A stretch of DNA of 44,948 nucleotides from the IMG/VR virus record IMGVR_UViG_3300045922_000997, positions 1-44,948 of that record. One strand, written 5' to 3'. Both the position numbers and the translations under genes were made by a program. Shown here one piece after another: positions 32,625-40,976 of the stretch. The stretch is from a virus. The stretch's first letter is position 1. Each line of letters starts with the position of its first letter. The notes below the pieces were generated by a model, which had not been told where the DNA came from, made no database searches, and saw nothing but the letters and a program-made list of their open reading frames with translations.

Positions 32625-32999
32625 ATGCCCGTTCAATCGCAATCGAACTACCTCGGCGACTGGCTGAAATTCGAAGAGGACAACCTTTACAGCCGCGACG
32701 AGGTCACCGTCGCGAGCGGCCAGAACCTGGCGACCGGCACCGTAGTCGGCGTCATCACCGCCAGCGGCAAGGTGACGCAACTTGCGCCGGCCGCTTCCGA
32801 CGGCTCCGAGAACGCCGCCGGCGTGCTGCTGAACGCTGTCGACGCGAGCGCCGCCGACAAGCCCGGCGTCATCGTCGCGCGCCACGCCATCTGCTCGGAC
32901 AAAGGTCTCATCTGGCCCGGCTCGATCACCGGCCCGCAGAAGGCGGCCGCCATCAGCCAACTCAAAGCCCTGGGCATTCTCGTCCGGGAAGGAGCCTAA
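32625..32999 (+). CDS. Head decoration protein (gpD family)
   Basis: This 124-residue protein matches the HDPD/gpD pattern: a leader YLGDWLKFEEDNLYSRDEVT, then a beta-rich core with VTVASGQNLATGTVVGVIT and GVLLNAVDASAADKPGVIVA. It would trimerise on the expanded capsid, as in lambda D (110 residues). It lies between the scaffold and the major capsid gene, as in lambda. Confidence 0.9.
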   Translation: MPVQSQSNYLGDWLKFEEDNLYSRDEVTVASGQNLATGTVVGVITASGKVTQLAPAASDGSENAAGVLLNAVDASAADKPGVIVARHAICSDKGLIWPGSITGPQKAAAISQLKALGILVREGA

Positions 33000-33002
33000 C
33001 CC

Positions 33003-34013
33003 ATGCCGATGCTCAATCCATTCGCCACCGATGCCTTCAACATGGTCGCCCTCACGGCGGCCATCAACAAGATCCCCAACACCTACGGGCGCCTCGAGCA
33101 GTTGAACCTGATGCCCGCCACCGGCGTCCGTACGCGCACGGTCATCATCGAGGAGATGAGCGGCGTGCTCAACCTGCTGCCCACCCAGCCCGTCGGCGCG
33201 CCCGGCACCGTGGGCGCCCAGGGTAAGCGCAAAGTCCGCTCGTTCGTCATCCCGCATATCCCGCACGATGACGCCGTGCTGCCCGAGGAAGTCCAGGGCA
33301 TCCGCGCCTTCGGCTCGGAGTCCGAGACCGAGGCGCTTGCCGATCTGCTCGCCCTGAAGCTCCAGAACATGCGCAACAAGCACGCCATCACACTCGAGCA
33401 CCTGCGCATGGGCGCGCTCAAGGGCGTGATCCTCGACGCCGACGGCTCGGTTCTCTACAACCTCTACACCGAGTTCGACATCACCCCTAAGACGGTCAAC
33501 TTCGCGCTGTCAACGGCTTCGACTGAAGTGCTGCTCAAGGTGCTCGAGGTGAAGCGCCACATCGAGGACAACCTCAAGGGCGAGTTCATGACGGGCATCC
33601 TGTGCCTGTGCTCCTCGGCGTTCTATGACGCCTTCACGACGCACGCCAAGGTGAAAGAGGCCTTCCAGTACTACCAGCGCAATCAGCAACTCGGCAACGA
33701 CTACCGCACGGGGTTCACCTTCGGCGGCGTGACGTTTGAGGAGTACCGCGGCCAGGCGACCGACGCCTCCGGAGCCGTGCGGAAGTTCATCGCGGACGAC
33801 GAGGCGCACTTCTTCCCGCTCGGCACCGCCAACACCTTCCGGACGTTCTTCGCGCCGGCCGATTTCAACGAGACGGCGAACACGCTCGGCCTGCCGCTTT
33901 ACGCCAAGCAGGAGCCGCGGAAGTTCGGGCGCGGCACCGATCTGCACACGCAGCAGAACCCGCTGCCGATCTGCCTGCGGCCGGAGGTGCTGGTCAAGGG
34001 GACCAAGTCCTGA
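33003..34013 (+). CDS. Major capsid protein (gpE family)
   Basis: This 336-residue protein is the HK97-fold capsid subunit of the lambda gpE family. Its pattern starts NPFATDAFNMVALTAAINKI and includes the E-loop-like region VIIEEMSGVLNLLPTQPVGA and the conserved C-terminal ICLRPEVLVK. The length is close to lambda E (341). It follows gpD after three bases. Confidence 0.95.
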   Translation: MPMLNPFATDAFNMVALTAAINKIPNTYGRLEQLNLMPATGVRTRTVIIEEMSGVLNLLPTQPVGAPGTVGAQGKRKVRSFVIPHIPHDDAVLPEEVQGIRAFGSESETEALADLLALKLQNMRNKHAITLEHLRMGALKGVILDADGSVLYNLYTEFDITPKTVNFALSTASTEVLLKVLEVKRHIEDNLKGEFMTGILCLCSSAFYDAFTTHAKVKEAFQYYQRNQQLGNDYRTGFTFGGVTFEEYRGQATDASGAVRKFIADDEAHFFPLGTANTFRTFFAPADFNETANTLGLPLYAKQEPRKFGRGTDLHTQQNPLPICLRPEVLVKGTKS

Positions 34014-34015
34014 CC

Positions 34016-34321
34016 ATGAGCGGCTGGGAAGCGGCGGTGAGCGGCCTGAACGCGGCCGTCGTGAATACGTTCGGCCGCGAGGTTCTCTACCTTCCCGAGG
34101 CGGGCGGGCAGGCTGCCGTCCGCGCGGTGTTTCAGCCGGCGCGGGAGGCCGAAGATGCATCGCCGGGCGTCTATGCGGTGATATTTGCGCGGCTGTCGGA
34201 TCTGCCGTCGGCGCCCGTGCGCGGCGACGAGGTTGAGATCGAAGGCAGTCGGTACAAGGTCTTCGATATCGAAGCCGACGCCGAGGGCGCCGCGGTGCTC
34301 CGGCTCCGCAAGACCGGCTGA
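34016..34321 (+). CDS. Head-tail attachment protein (gpFII-like)
   Basis: This 101-residue beta-rich protein begins SGWEAAVSGLNAAVVNTFGR and contains ARLSDLPSAPVRGDEVEI and SRYKVFDIEADAEGAAVLRL. Size, fold pattern and position after the major capsid gene fit lambda FII (117 residues), which joins head and tail. No FI homolog lies between E and this gene. Confidence 0.75.
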   Translation: MSGWEAAVSGLNAAVVNTFGREVLYLPEAGGQAAVRAVFQPAREAEDASPGVYAVIFARLSDLPSAPVRGDEVEIEGSRYKVFDIEADAEGAAVLRLRKTG

Positions 34322-34401
34322 CTTGTGGAAGATCTTCCACAGGTCGGACTTCCGCCAAATCTGGCGGAGGTTTCTCGACTTGTGCGCAATTGCGCACAAG
34401 T
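34321..34401. repeat. Three consecutive 24-bp palindromes
   Basis: P1 (34321-34344) has the perfect core TGTGGAAGATCTTCCACA and one mismatch further out. P2 (34348-34371) is built on TCCGCCA/TGGCGGA with two mismatches. P3 (34378-34401) has perfect arms ACTTGTGCGCAA and TTGCGCACAAGT. All begin ACTT and end AGGT or AAGT, and starts are 27 and 30 bases apart, so reading frames pass through them. P2 is nearly the same as the palindrome inside the ParB-like gene at 12128. They fill most of the 97-base gap between the gpFII-like and gpZ-like genes, which holds no gene I can support. Confidence 0.9.
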
Positions 34402-34418
34402 TCTCTTGAAGACGGTTC

Positions 34419-34874
34419 ATGCCAAGCGTCCGGGTCTACCAGAAGAAGCAACTGCGGCTCGACCTGCTGACCTTCCGCCAGCGCCAGATGTATGAGTTGG
34501 GCGCGGCCGGTGTCACGGCGGTAAAGACGCGGCTCGCCGCCGCCCAAGGCCCGGAGGATTCCGCTGCTAAGCCGCTCACCAAACGCTACGCGATCTGGAA
34601 GACGCGCAAGGGCAAGGGCAACCGCCGCAACCTGACATTCTCGGGCGACTTGCTGCGCAACTTCCAGGTCCGCATGGTGAGCGAGAACCGCGCCAAGGCC
34701 AACGTCTCGACCCGCAAGGACCGGATCAAGGCCTGGGCCAACCAGAAGCGCGAGGCCTGGATGGTGTTCTCGCCGAAGAACAAGGCGTCGGTCATGGAGG
34801 CAGCCCGCAAGATGCTGGAAGCGATGAAGCCGCGGCTGCTCGTCGAACGCAGCTTGGGAGGAAAGCAGAGATGA
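34419..34874 (+). CDS. Phage virion morphogenesis protein (gpZ/gp10-like)
   Basis: This 151-residue basic protein has the central segment NLTFSGDLLRNFQVRMVSEN, as in tail-completion proteins of the gpZ/HK97 gp10 type. It follows the head-tail attachment gene, as Z follows FII in lambda, and overlaps the next gene by four bases. In lambda, Z is needed for the head-proximal tail end. Confidence 0.75.
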   Translation: MPSVRVYQKKQLRLDLLTFRQRQMYELGAAGVTAVKTRLAAAQGPEDSAAKPLTKRYAIWKTRKGKGNRRNLTFSGDLLRNFQVRMVSENRAKANVSTRKDRIKAWANQKREAWMVFSPKNKASVMEAARKMLEAMKPRLLVERSLGGKQR

Positions 34875-35344
34875 TCAATCCGGCGGAACTCGTGGACAAC
34901 CTGGTCGCCCTGCTCCGCGACATCCCGGAACTGGTTGCGGAGATGGGCGGCGATGAGCAGCGGATCTTCGCTTACCACGACCAGTATCCGAAGCGGGCGA
35001 GCCTGGCGGCGGCGATCCACGAGATGCCCGCTCCGGGAATCATGGTCGCCTGGCAGGGGACGCAGCCCGCGAGCTTCGGCGGCGTGGATGTGTGGCGGCA
35101 TCAGGTCACGCTGTATCTGCGGGCTCGCGAGACCTTTGACGGAGATCCGCCCACGGCTTACTACCGGCTGTTCCGGCTGATCACCAAGGGAGTTCCGGCG
35201 TCGGCTGGCGTGCCAATGCTCAACGCGACGGTCCATCCATCCTGCCACCCGATGGACCTGCCGCGCATCGAACGGCAGACCGACGCCGAGGGGCTCGACT
35301 ATTTCGAAGTGCCGCTCAGCTTTCTGGAGATGGGAGATGACTGA
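34871..35344 (+). CDS. Tail terminator protein (gpU-like)
   Basis: This 157-residue alpha/beta protein begins INPAELVDNLVALLRDIPEL and has VWRHQVTLYLRARETFDG and a C-terminal YFEVPLSFLEMGDD strand typical of gpU-like tail terminators, which cap the tail tube and set its end. Position between the gpZ-like and tube genes supports this. No strict motif is seen. Confidence 0.7.
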   Translation: MINPAELVDNLVALLRDIPELVAEMGGDEQRIFAYHDQYPKRASLAAAIHEMPAPGIMVAWQGTQPASFGGVDVWRHQVTLYLRARETFDGDPPTAYYRLFRLITKGVPASAGVPMLNATVHPSCHPMDLPRIERQTDAEGLDYFEVPLSFLEMGDD

Positions 35345-35510
35345 AAAGACCGTGCTGATGCGCTCGCCCGAGGGCGAGGTGCAGGAAGTGGAAGCCACGC
35401 CGGCAACGCTCGTGCCGCTTATGGTACGCGGCTGGCGGCAGGTCACGGAAGAGGAGGTAACGCCTGATGTCCGTCGCGCGGATGCAGGAAATCCAGATCT
35501 GCTTCGGTAA
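35337..35510 (+). CDS. Small unknown protein between tail terminator and tail tube genes
   Basis: This 57-residue frame starts at ATG 35337, overlaps the gpU-like stop and runs into the tail tube start. It reads MTEKTVLMRSPEGEVQEVEA followed by LVPLMVRGWRQVTEEEV, a compact beta-helix pattern typical of small phage tail-module proteins. GGGAG precedes the ATG, and no other frame covers 35345-35466. Role unknown. Confidence 0.7.
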   Translation: MTEKTVLMRSPEGEVQEVEATPATLVPLMVRGWRQVTEEEVTPDVRRADAGNPDLLR

Positions 35511-36507
35511 GCAGAAGCAGACCAACATCTCGACCGCCAACACTGGCGGCCAGATGTGGCAGTTGCGGAAGCTCAACGCCACGCTCGCCAACCCGAAACT
35601 GAACACCGAAAACGACGCCGATGAATTCGGCAAGGGCCACGAGTTCCCGACGCAATCCTTCCAGACCTCCTGGGACGTGAACGGGACGCTTGAGAAGTAC
35701 CTCGGCGCGGAGATCGGCGCCTGGGCGATGGCTTTCGGGCTCGGCAAGGTCGTCAAGTCCGGCACGACGCCGAACTTCACCTACACATGCACGCCGCTGT
35801 TTCCGGCGAACGGTGATGCGGCCGAGCTGCCCTACTTCAGCTTCGTCGAGCAGATCCGCCCCGGCGCGGGCGTCGTGGTGGACCGGATGGCCGTGGGGTG
35901 CGTGGTCGAAGGCTGGACCATCTCGATCGGCTCGGGGCCGGGCCGCGCGAATTCGAAGATCACGGTCGAGTTCGTTGGGTCGGGCAAAACTACCGAGCCC
36001 TCGGGCATCACGATGCCGGCGGCGACGGTCGAGAAGCTCCTGCCGTCGGCATCGCTCGCGCTTTCGATCAACGGCGTTAACTACGTCTCGAACAAGAACA
36101 TCGTCTCGCTGGAGGCGTCGTGGAAGAACAATGTCCGGCTGGACGGTGGCTTCTATCCCGGCTCGGGCTTTCAGACGCCCGGCGACGGGGCAAGCGGCGC
36201 CATCCGTGGCCGGCTCGAGTTTGGCAACCGTCAAGGCACGTTGCGCTTCGTCGCCCGTTTCGAGAACGGTTCGACCGAGTTGACCAAGCTCAAGAGCCAG
36301 TCCACAGGCACAGCGGTGCTGGCGCTCACCTACGACGCCAACAACTCGCTTGAGATCACCTGGCATAAGGTCTCTTTCGCCTCGGCCGAGGTGGGCGAGA
36401 CGGACGGCATCGTCACCGTCTCGGTCGAGTGCCTGCCGATGTGGGACGAAACCAACGGCATCGTCTCGTCAGTGGCCAAGTGCAACGTGGACGGGATCGC
36501 TCAGTAA
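35467..36507 (+). CDS. Tail tube protein (gpV-like position)
   Basis: This 346-residue protein starts after GAGGAGGT and is a beta-rich tube-type protein with Gly-rich strands, including SWDVNGTLEKYLGAEIGAW and VVEGWTISIGSG. Siphoviral tubes of 340-odd residues with a C-terminal Ig-like part exist, and this sits exactly where lambda V lies, before the chaperone genes. The match is by position and fold type rather than a strict motif. Confidence 0.8.
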   Translation: MSVARMQEIQICFGKQKQTNISTANTGGQMWQLRKLNATLANPKLNTENDADEFGKGHEFPTQSFQTSWDVNGTLEKYLGAEIGAWAMAFGLGKVVKSGTTPNFTYTCTPLFPANGDAAELPYFSFVEQIRPGAGVVVDRMAVGCVVEGWTISIGSGPGRANSKITVEFVGSGKTTEPSGITMPAATVEKLLPSASLALSINGVNYVSNKNIVSLEASWKNNVRLDGGFYPGSGFQTPGDGASGAIRGRLEFGNRQGTLRFVARFENGSTELTKLKSQSTGTAVLALTYDANNSLEITWHKVSFASAEVGETDGIVTVSVECLPMWDETNGIVSSVAKCNVDGIAQ

Positions 36508-36516
36508 GGAATTGCC

Positions 36517-37119
36517 ATGTTTGACGCAAAGCAACCCATCACCATCCACCTGCGCACGCCGGAAGGTGTGAAGCCAGTCCGGGTGCGCTTCCCGACCGAC
36601 GAGGAGTGGATCGACCGCCAGAAGAAACGTAAGGTCATCGTGAAGCAACTGGGGCGCGGCGTGTCGGAAACGACGATCCCCGACTCGGCAGAAGCCGACG
36701 CCGCTCTGCTCGCGAAGATCCGCGTGCCGGAGGAGAACGCGCCCGAGGTCGATGCCTTCGAGGCCAGCCGGATCATCGAGCAGTTGAGCCAGGCCGAAGT
36801 AGACGACGTCGAGCAAGTTGGTGACGCCTTCCGCGTGACGCTGCGGGTTCTTGGCGGTACGGTGGAGCACATTCTGAAGATGCCTTCCGCCAAGGACGTT
36901 TTCGAATACCGCAGAGGCTTTGCGCGCGTGCTCGATCTGCCTTATAACCGGCAGGAGTTGATCATCAACCTGGCCCCGGCTGCCGCGCTCTTCAAGAAGC
37001 TGCTCGAATCCTCCGAAGGCTACTCGGGCGAGGTGCCGATCATCCACCAGGCCGTCGCGATCAAAGCCGCGATTGATGCTCTGGACGGCGCCTTTGAGGA
37101 GCAGCGCGACCCAAACTGA
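36517..37119 (+). CDS. Tail assembly chaperone G (0-frame product)
   Basis: This 200-residue protein is helical in the second half and lies between the tube and tape measure genes, as G does in lambda. The gene ends at TGA 37117-37119, directly after the slippery heptamer CCCAAAC in frame. Most ribosomes would make this short form. It would coat the tape measure during tail assembly. Confidence 0.85.
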   Translation: MFDAKQPITIHLRTPEGVKPVRVRFPTDEEWIDRQKKRKVIVKQLGRGVSETTIPDSAEADAALLAKIRVPEENAPEVDAFEASRIIEQLSQAEVDDVEQVGDAFRVTLRVLGGTVEHILKMPSAKDVFEYRRGFARVLDLPYNRQELIINLAPAAALFKKLLESSEGYSGEVPIIHQAVAIKAAIDALDGAFEEQRDPN

Positions 37120-37448
37120 CTCACCGGGAGTGGCCTGAGAAACCCTCCCTGCGGTTCCTGATTCACTGGGCGCTCCGCCGCGAGGAACTCTGCGATCCCG
37201 GCCTCTGCCAGGACGCTCCCGACGATGGCGGCCGCTGCGACCACTGCCCGCTGGACAAGCTGGACGCGGCGCAGTCCTCTGAGGCGGGTCTGTTGCTGCG
37301 GCGCGCGCTCGACATTCGGGCGGCGCTGAAGATAGGCGCACGGATCGGACTGGACGAGATCCGGGCTGACGAGTTCCGGGCGCTTGTGGTGCTCGAAGAG
37401 GAACACGACGCGTTGGAACGCGAGCAGATGAACGCGCATGGCCGATAA
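36517..37448 (+). CDS. Tail assembly chaperone G-T fusion (by -1 frameshift)
   Basis: After the slip at 37110-37116 reading continues in the -1 frame from CTG 37116 to TAA 37446-37448, adding 110 residues to G for a product of about 310. The T part begins LTHREWPEKPSLRFLIHWAL and has a Cys group C-x5-C then C-x2-C that could bind zinc, then a helical end (LVVLEEEHDALEREQ). It overlaps the tape measure start by 11 bases. In lambda, the GT product joins tube subunits to the tape measure. Confidence 0.85.
37110..37116 (+). promoter_or_regulatory. Programmed -1 ribosomal frameshift site CCCAAAC
   Basis: The heptamer is a canonical X XXY YYZ slippery site, in phase as C CCA AAC, with the G stop codon TGA as the next codon. 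A -1 slip opens a 110-codon frame with no start codon of its own. The arrangement is the known tail G-GT strategy of lambda-like phages. A downstream structure could raise efficiency but I did not model one. Confidence 0.88.
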
Positions 37449-40400
37449 CAGGCTCGAACTCGTCGTTGAAGTCGACACCAACAGGGCCAATGCGTCCATC
37501 AAGAGCGTCAACGCGAGCCTGTCGAGCATGGAGGCTTCGGCCGTGAAGACCGCCCGGGGCGCGGCGCAGGGAATCGACGGCATGACCGCCGCCATGGTGA
37601 AGGGTGCGACAGCCGGGAACCTGCTGGCCGACGCCATCAAGAGCGCGCTCACCTGGGCCAAGGAGTTCACCGTCGGTTCGGTCATGATGGCCGCCGAGAA
37701 TGCCAAAGCCGAGGCCTCGCTCAAGGCGCTGGCCACCGCCCACGGCGTTGGAGCGGCCGCGGCGGCCAGGCAGGTCACTGCGATCGAAGAGATTGGCTTC
37801 GAGTACACCGACGCCGCGCACGCGGTGCAGCGGTTGATCGTTGCGGACCTGGAACTGGCCAAGGCTCCGGGCCTGGCGAAACTCGCCAAGGATGCGGCGG
37901 CGGTCCAGAACATCGCCGCCGGCGAGGCCCTCGAATCCATCGTGATGGCCATCGAGTCGGGCTCCTCGCGCGGCCTGCGCACCCTGGGGCTGTTCGTCGA
38001 CTTCCAGAAGGAATCTCAAATTGCCCAGCTTCAACTCGGCCGCGCACTGTCCGAGACAGAGGAGAAGCAGCTCCGCTATAACGCGGTGATTCGCGAAGGC
38101 GCGAAGATCCAGGGCGCCCACGCGGCGGCCTCCCAGACCGTCGAGGGACAACTGGGCGCGCTGCGCCGCGAGTTCAACAACCTGCGCGAAGACATCGGAG
38201 CCACGTTCCAGGATGACTTCAAGGCGTTGATCGGCAACCTGCGGGGCCTGGTCGGCTGGCTCCGGGAGAATGCAGATTCGCTCAAGAAGTTCGGCGAGGT
38301 GGCGCTGTGGGTGTCGGGCATTTTGGCGACTTACGCCCTGGCCGACAAGATCATGGCGCTCGCGAAGTCCATCGCCGCGCTCCAACTCGCGAGCATCAAC
38401 CCCTACGCGCTGCTCGCGGTGGGCGTGGTGGGTGCGGGCTTCGCCATCTACTCGCAGTGGAAGGACACCCAGGATCAGCTTCAGGCCCGTTTCGACGAGA
38501 TGCAGCGGAAGGCGCTGCGCGAGGACCTCTTCAGCGGCCGGACGAGCGTCGATGCCCTGCGCAAGCAGGGAATGACGGACGATCAGATCCGCGAACTCGT
38601 CATGGGCAAGCGGTGGCTCCCTGGAGAGCAGTCCTTCGAGTACGAAGGCCCGAAACTGACCATCAAGTCGTCATCGGAGCCGAACATCGAGGCGCTGAAG
38701 CGGGCGGCCGAGATCCGGAAGCGCCAGTTGGAAGTGGAGCGGGAGAGCGCACGCGCACTCGAAGAAGTGCGGCGGCGCGGGCTGACAGGATTCGCGCGGG
38801 ACGTGGCCGAGGTCCAGGAGCAGATTCGAAAGTGGACGACCTTTGTTGACGAGCGCGGCAATGAGCAGCGCATCGCGCTGACCCGACAGGCGTGGGAGAA
38901 CGTCATCGGAGAACTTCGCGTGCGACTGGCGAACTGGCAGAAGGAAGTCCAGGAGACCAACCGCAAGAACCTGGCCGAGTATCTGGCCACGGAAGAAGAG
39001 GCCGCGCGGCGGCGGCTCGAGATCGAGTCGCACCTGTTCAGCCAGCGGCTGGCCTACAACGAGGAGGTTGCCAAACGCAACCTCGATCACCTCGAGCAGA
39101 TGCTCGGCATTGAGGAGCAGCGGGCCGGGTTCGCGCGCGAGGCGCAACTGCGGGCGCTCGATGCCACGAATGCGCAGACGCTTGAGCAAAAGGTTGCCGT
39201 CGAGCAGCGCAAGGCCGCGATCGAGATCGAGCACCTCACCCGCGTGCACGAGATCCGCATGCGCCTGTTTGATCTCGAAACCTCGCGGATGGTCATTGAG
39301 GAAGAGGCGCAGCTCAAGCGGCTCGGCTATCGGGCTGATGAAATCCAGGCACGGATCGCCGAGCTCACCGCACAGCGGGATGAGATCCGGCGGTTCCAGC
39401 AGGAGGCTACCGACGCCGCGATCCAGGGCGCGCGCGAAACGGCGGCGATTCACCAGGCGCAGTTGGTGCGAGACCACAACCAGCGAATCTTCGATTCCTT
39501 CAAGCGCCAAGCCGAGGGCGTCTTCGACGCGCTGCTTACCAAGTCGCAGTCCATCTGGTCGGCCATCGGCAACTCGCTCAAGACCGCCCTGCTCACCGCC
39601 ATCAAGGACGTGGTCACTTCGCGCGTGGCCGCGATGCTGATGCAGTTGTTTACCGGCACGCGGGTCTCGCTGGCCGGTGGAGGCGCCTCCGGCGGGGGCA
39701 CACTTGGCAGGCTCGGCGGGCTGCTCGGTATCGGTGCAGCGCCGGTCTTCGGAGGAGGTAGTGGCGGCGGTGGTCCCATTCCCGGCGGCGCGGCAGGCGG
39801 GTGGGGCACGCCTCCCTTCATTCTTTCAAATGGCAGCAGCGGTTGGAGTGGCCTGCTCGGCGGCTGGAAGGATTTCTTGGGCTTCGGCGGCGGCGTTCAG
39901 TACGCCCCTGGCAAGGCAGTGACGTGGGAAGCCGCGACGATGGGCCAGAAGCTTTCGGCGCTCGGGCGGTCTAATGCTGCGCTGCTTGGTGGTGCAGCGC
40001 TTGCGCTGATGGGCCTCCAGCGCGGCGGCGTCTCCGGCCTCGCCATGACCACCGCCGGCGGCGCGATGATCGGCTTCAAGTATGGCGGTCCTCTGGGCGC
40101 GGCGATCGGCGCCGGGATTGGCGCGGTCGCCGGGCTGGTGCGGCTGTTCGTCAAGGGCGCGCAGGAAAAAGCGCGCGAGAAGATCAAGGCCACCTACGGC
40201 GTCGACATCCGCGACAAGGGTGTGCTGAAGCAGATTGTCGACATTGCCAAGCAAGGCTTCGGCGGCAATCTGGAGGCGGCCATTCGTAGCCAGCAGATCC
40301 GCGACCTGGTCGAGTTGTACGCGCTGTCGACCGGTCAGACCACTTCGGGACTCCCGGCCACCGTGCGTCCGGTTTCGCTTCTGCAGCAAGGAGGCGGGCT

Positions 40401-40650
40401 GTTCCAATCGAGTTCCGGCGGCCTGACGCTAGCGCCGCTTGGAGGCGTCACGCCATCGTCCGCCGCTGGGCCCACGGTAATCAACATCACCGTGCCCGGA
40501 GCGAAGGAGTTCTTCGAGAAGGAAACGGTGCGGGTAGTCGTCGAGAATCCGCGCGCGGTGCAATCGGCGGCGATGACCGCGACCAAAGCCAGCTCTGGCC
40601 GCCGCGAGATGACCGGGCTGCAACTCAGCCCAGGATTGATTATGTCGTAG
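37438..40650 (+). CDS. Tail tape measure protein
   Basis: This 1070-residue protein sets tail length. It starts LELVVEVDTNRANASIKSVN, has two hydrophobic stretches in the region around 285-345 (VALWVSGILATYALADKI, NPYALLAVGVVGAGFAI), long charged coiled coils (about 400-680), Gly-rich linkers (near 745-800) and a second hydrophobic part. It is longer than lambda H (853), so the tail is likely somewhat longer. It is the last gene before the reverse-strand toxin-antitoxin pair. Confidence 0.93.
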   Translation: MADNRLELVVEVDTNRANASIKSVNASLSSMEASAVKTARGAAQGIDGMTAAMVKGATAGNLLADAIKSALTWAKEFTVGSVMMAAENAKAEASLKALATAHGVGAAAAARQVTAIEEIGFEYTDAAHAVQRLIVADLELAKAPGLAKLAKDAAAVQNIAAGEALESIVMAIESGSSRGLRTLGLFVDFQKESQIAQLQLGRALSETEEKQLRYNAVIREGAKIQGAHAAASQTVEGQLGALRREFNNLREDIGATFQDDFKALIGNLRGLVGWLRENADSLKKFGEVALWVSGILATYALADKIMALAKSIAALQLASINPYALLAVGVVGAGFAIYSQWKDTQDQLQARFDEMQRKALREDLFSGRTSVDALRKQGMTDDQIRELVMGKRWLPGEQSFEYEGPKLTIKSSSEPNIEALKRAAEIRKRQLEVERESARALEEVRRRGLTGFARDVAEVQEQIRKWTTFVDERGNEQRIALTRQAWENVIGELRVRLANWQKEVQETNRKNLAEYLATEEEAARRRLEIESHLFSQRLAYNEEVAKRNLDHLEQMLGIEEQRAGFAREAQLRALDATNAQTLEQKVAVEQRKAAIEIEHLTRVHEIRMRLFDLETSRMVIEEEAQLKRLGYRADEIQARIAELTAQRDEIRRFQQEATDAAIQGARETAAIHQAQLVRDHNQRIFDSFKRQAEGVFDALLTKSQSIWSAIGNSLKTALLTAIKDVVTSRVAAMLMQLFTGTRVSLAGGGASGGGTLGRLGGLLGIGAAPVFGGGSGGGGPIPGGAAGGWGTPPFILSNGSSGWSGLLGGWKDFLGFGGGVQYAPGKAVTWEAATMGQKLSALGRSNAALLGGAALALMGLQRGGVSGLAMTTAGGAMIGFKYGGPLGAAIGAGIGAVAGLVRLFVKGAQEKAREKIKATYGVDIRDKGVLKQIVDIAKQGFGGNLEAAIRSQQIRDLVELYALSTGQTTSGLPATVRPVSLLQQGGGLFQSSSGGLTLAPLGGVTPSSAAGPTVINITVPGAKEFFEKETVRVVVENPRAVQSAAMTATKASSGRREMTGLQLSPGLIMS

Positions 40651-40653
40651 GAC

Positions 40654-40962
40654 TCAAGCAGCGTTGCGTGGAAGGACTTCGCGCTCGATTCGGCTGGCCA
40701 GGGCATCCTCGGCGGCCGCCAGATCGTACTTCGCCTGAAGGTTGACCCACATTTGCGCTGAGGTGCCGAAGTAGCGCGCCAACCGTAGCGCCGTATCAGC
40801 GGTAATGCCTCGCTGGCCCTTTATGATGCCGCCGATCCGGTTCGCGGGAACGCGCAGCGCCGTAGCGAGGGCGTTCACGGTCAGGCCGGCCTCGTTCAGC
40901 AGGTCCTGTAGAACCTCCCCGGGATGGATCGGTGGCAAGCGCTTCGGCTGTTTCGTTGCCAT
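40654..40962 (-). CDS. higA: HigA-type antitoxin (XRE family)
   Basis: This 102-residue protein matches the HigA addiction-module antitoxin pattern: LPPIHPGEVLQDLLNEAGLT, then the helix-turn-helix and ITADTALRLARYFGTSAQMW. It neutralises the toxin and represses the operon. It lies 14 bases after the toxin gene, the usual higBA order, and ends three bases from the tape measure stop on the other strand. Confidence 0.92.
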   Translation of the reverse strand: MATKQPKRLPPIHPGEVLQDLLNEAGLTVNALATALRVPANRIGGIIKGQRGITADTALRLARYFGTSAQMWVNLQAKYDLAAAEDALASRIEREVLPRNAA

Positions 40963-40976
40963 GTTGGAGCCTCCTT

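Noticed and set aside
33510-34547. Minus-strand and plus-strand frames that cross the palindromes at 34321-34401
   Set aside because: The palindromes lack stop codons on both strands, which keeps frames open by chance; neighbours are explained by plus-strand head and tail genes.
36469-38385. Long minus-strand frame over the G, T and tape measure genes
   Set aside because: Shadow frame with low-complexity composition; the plus strand has clear gene starts and the frameshift signal.
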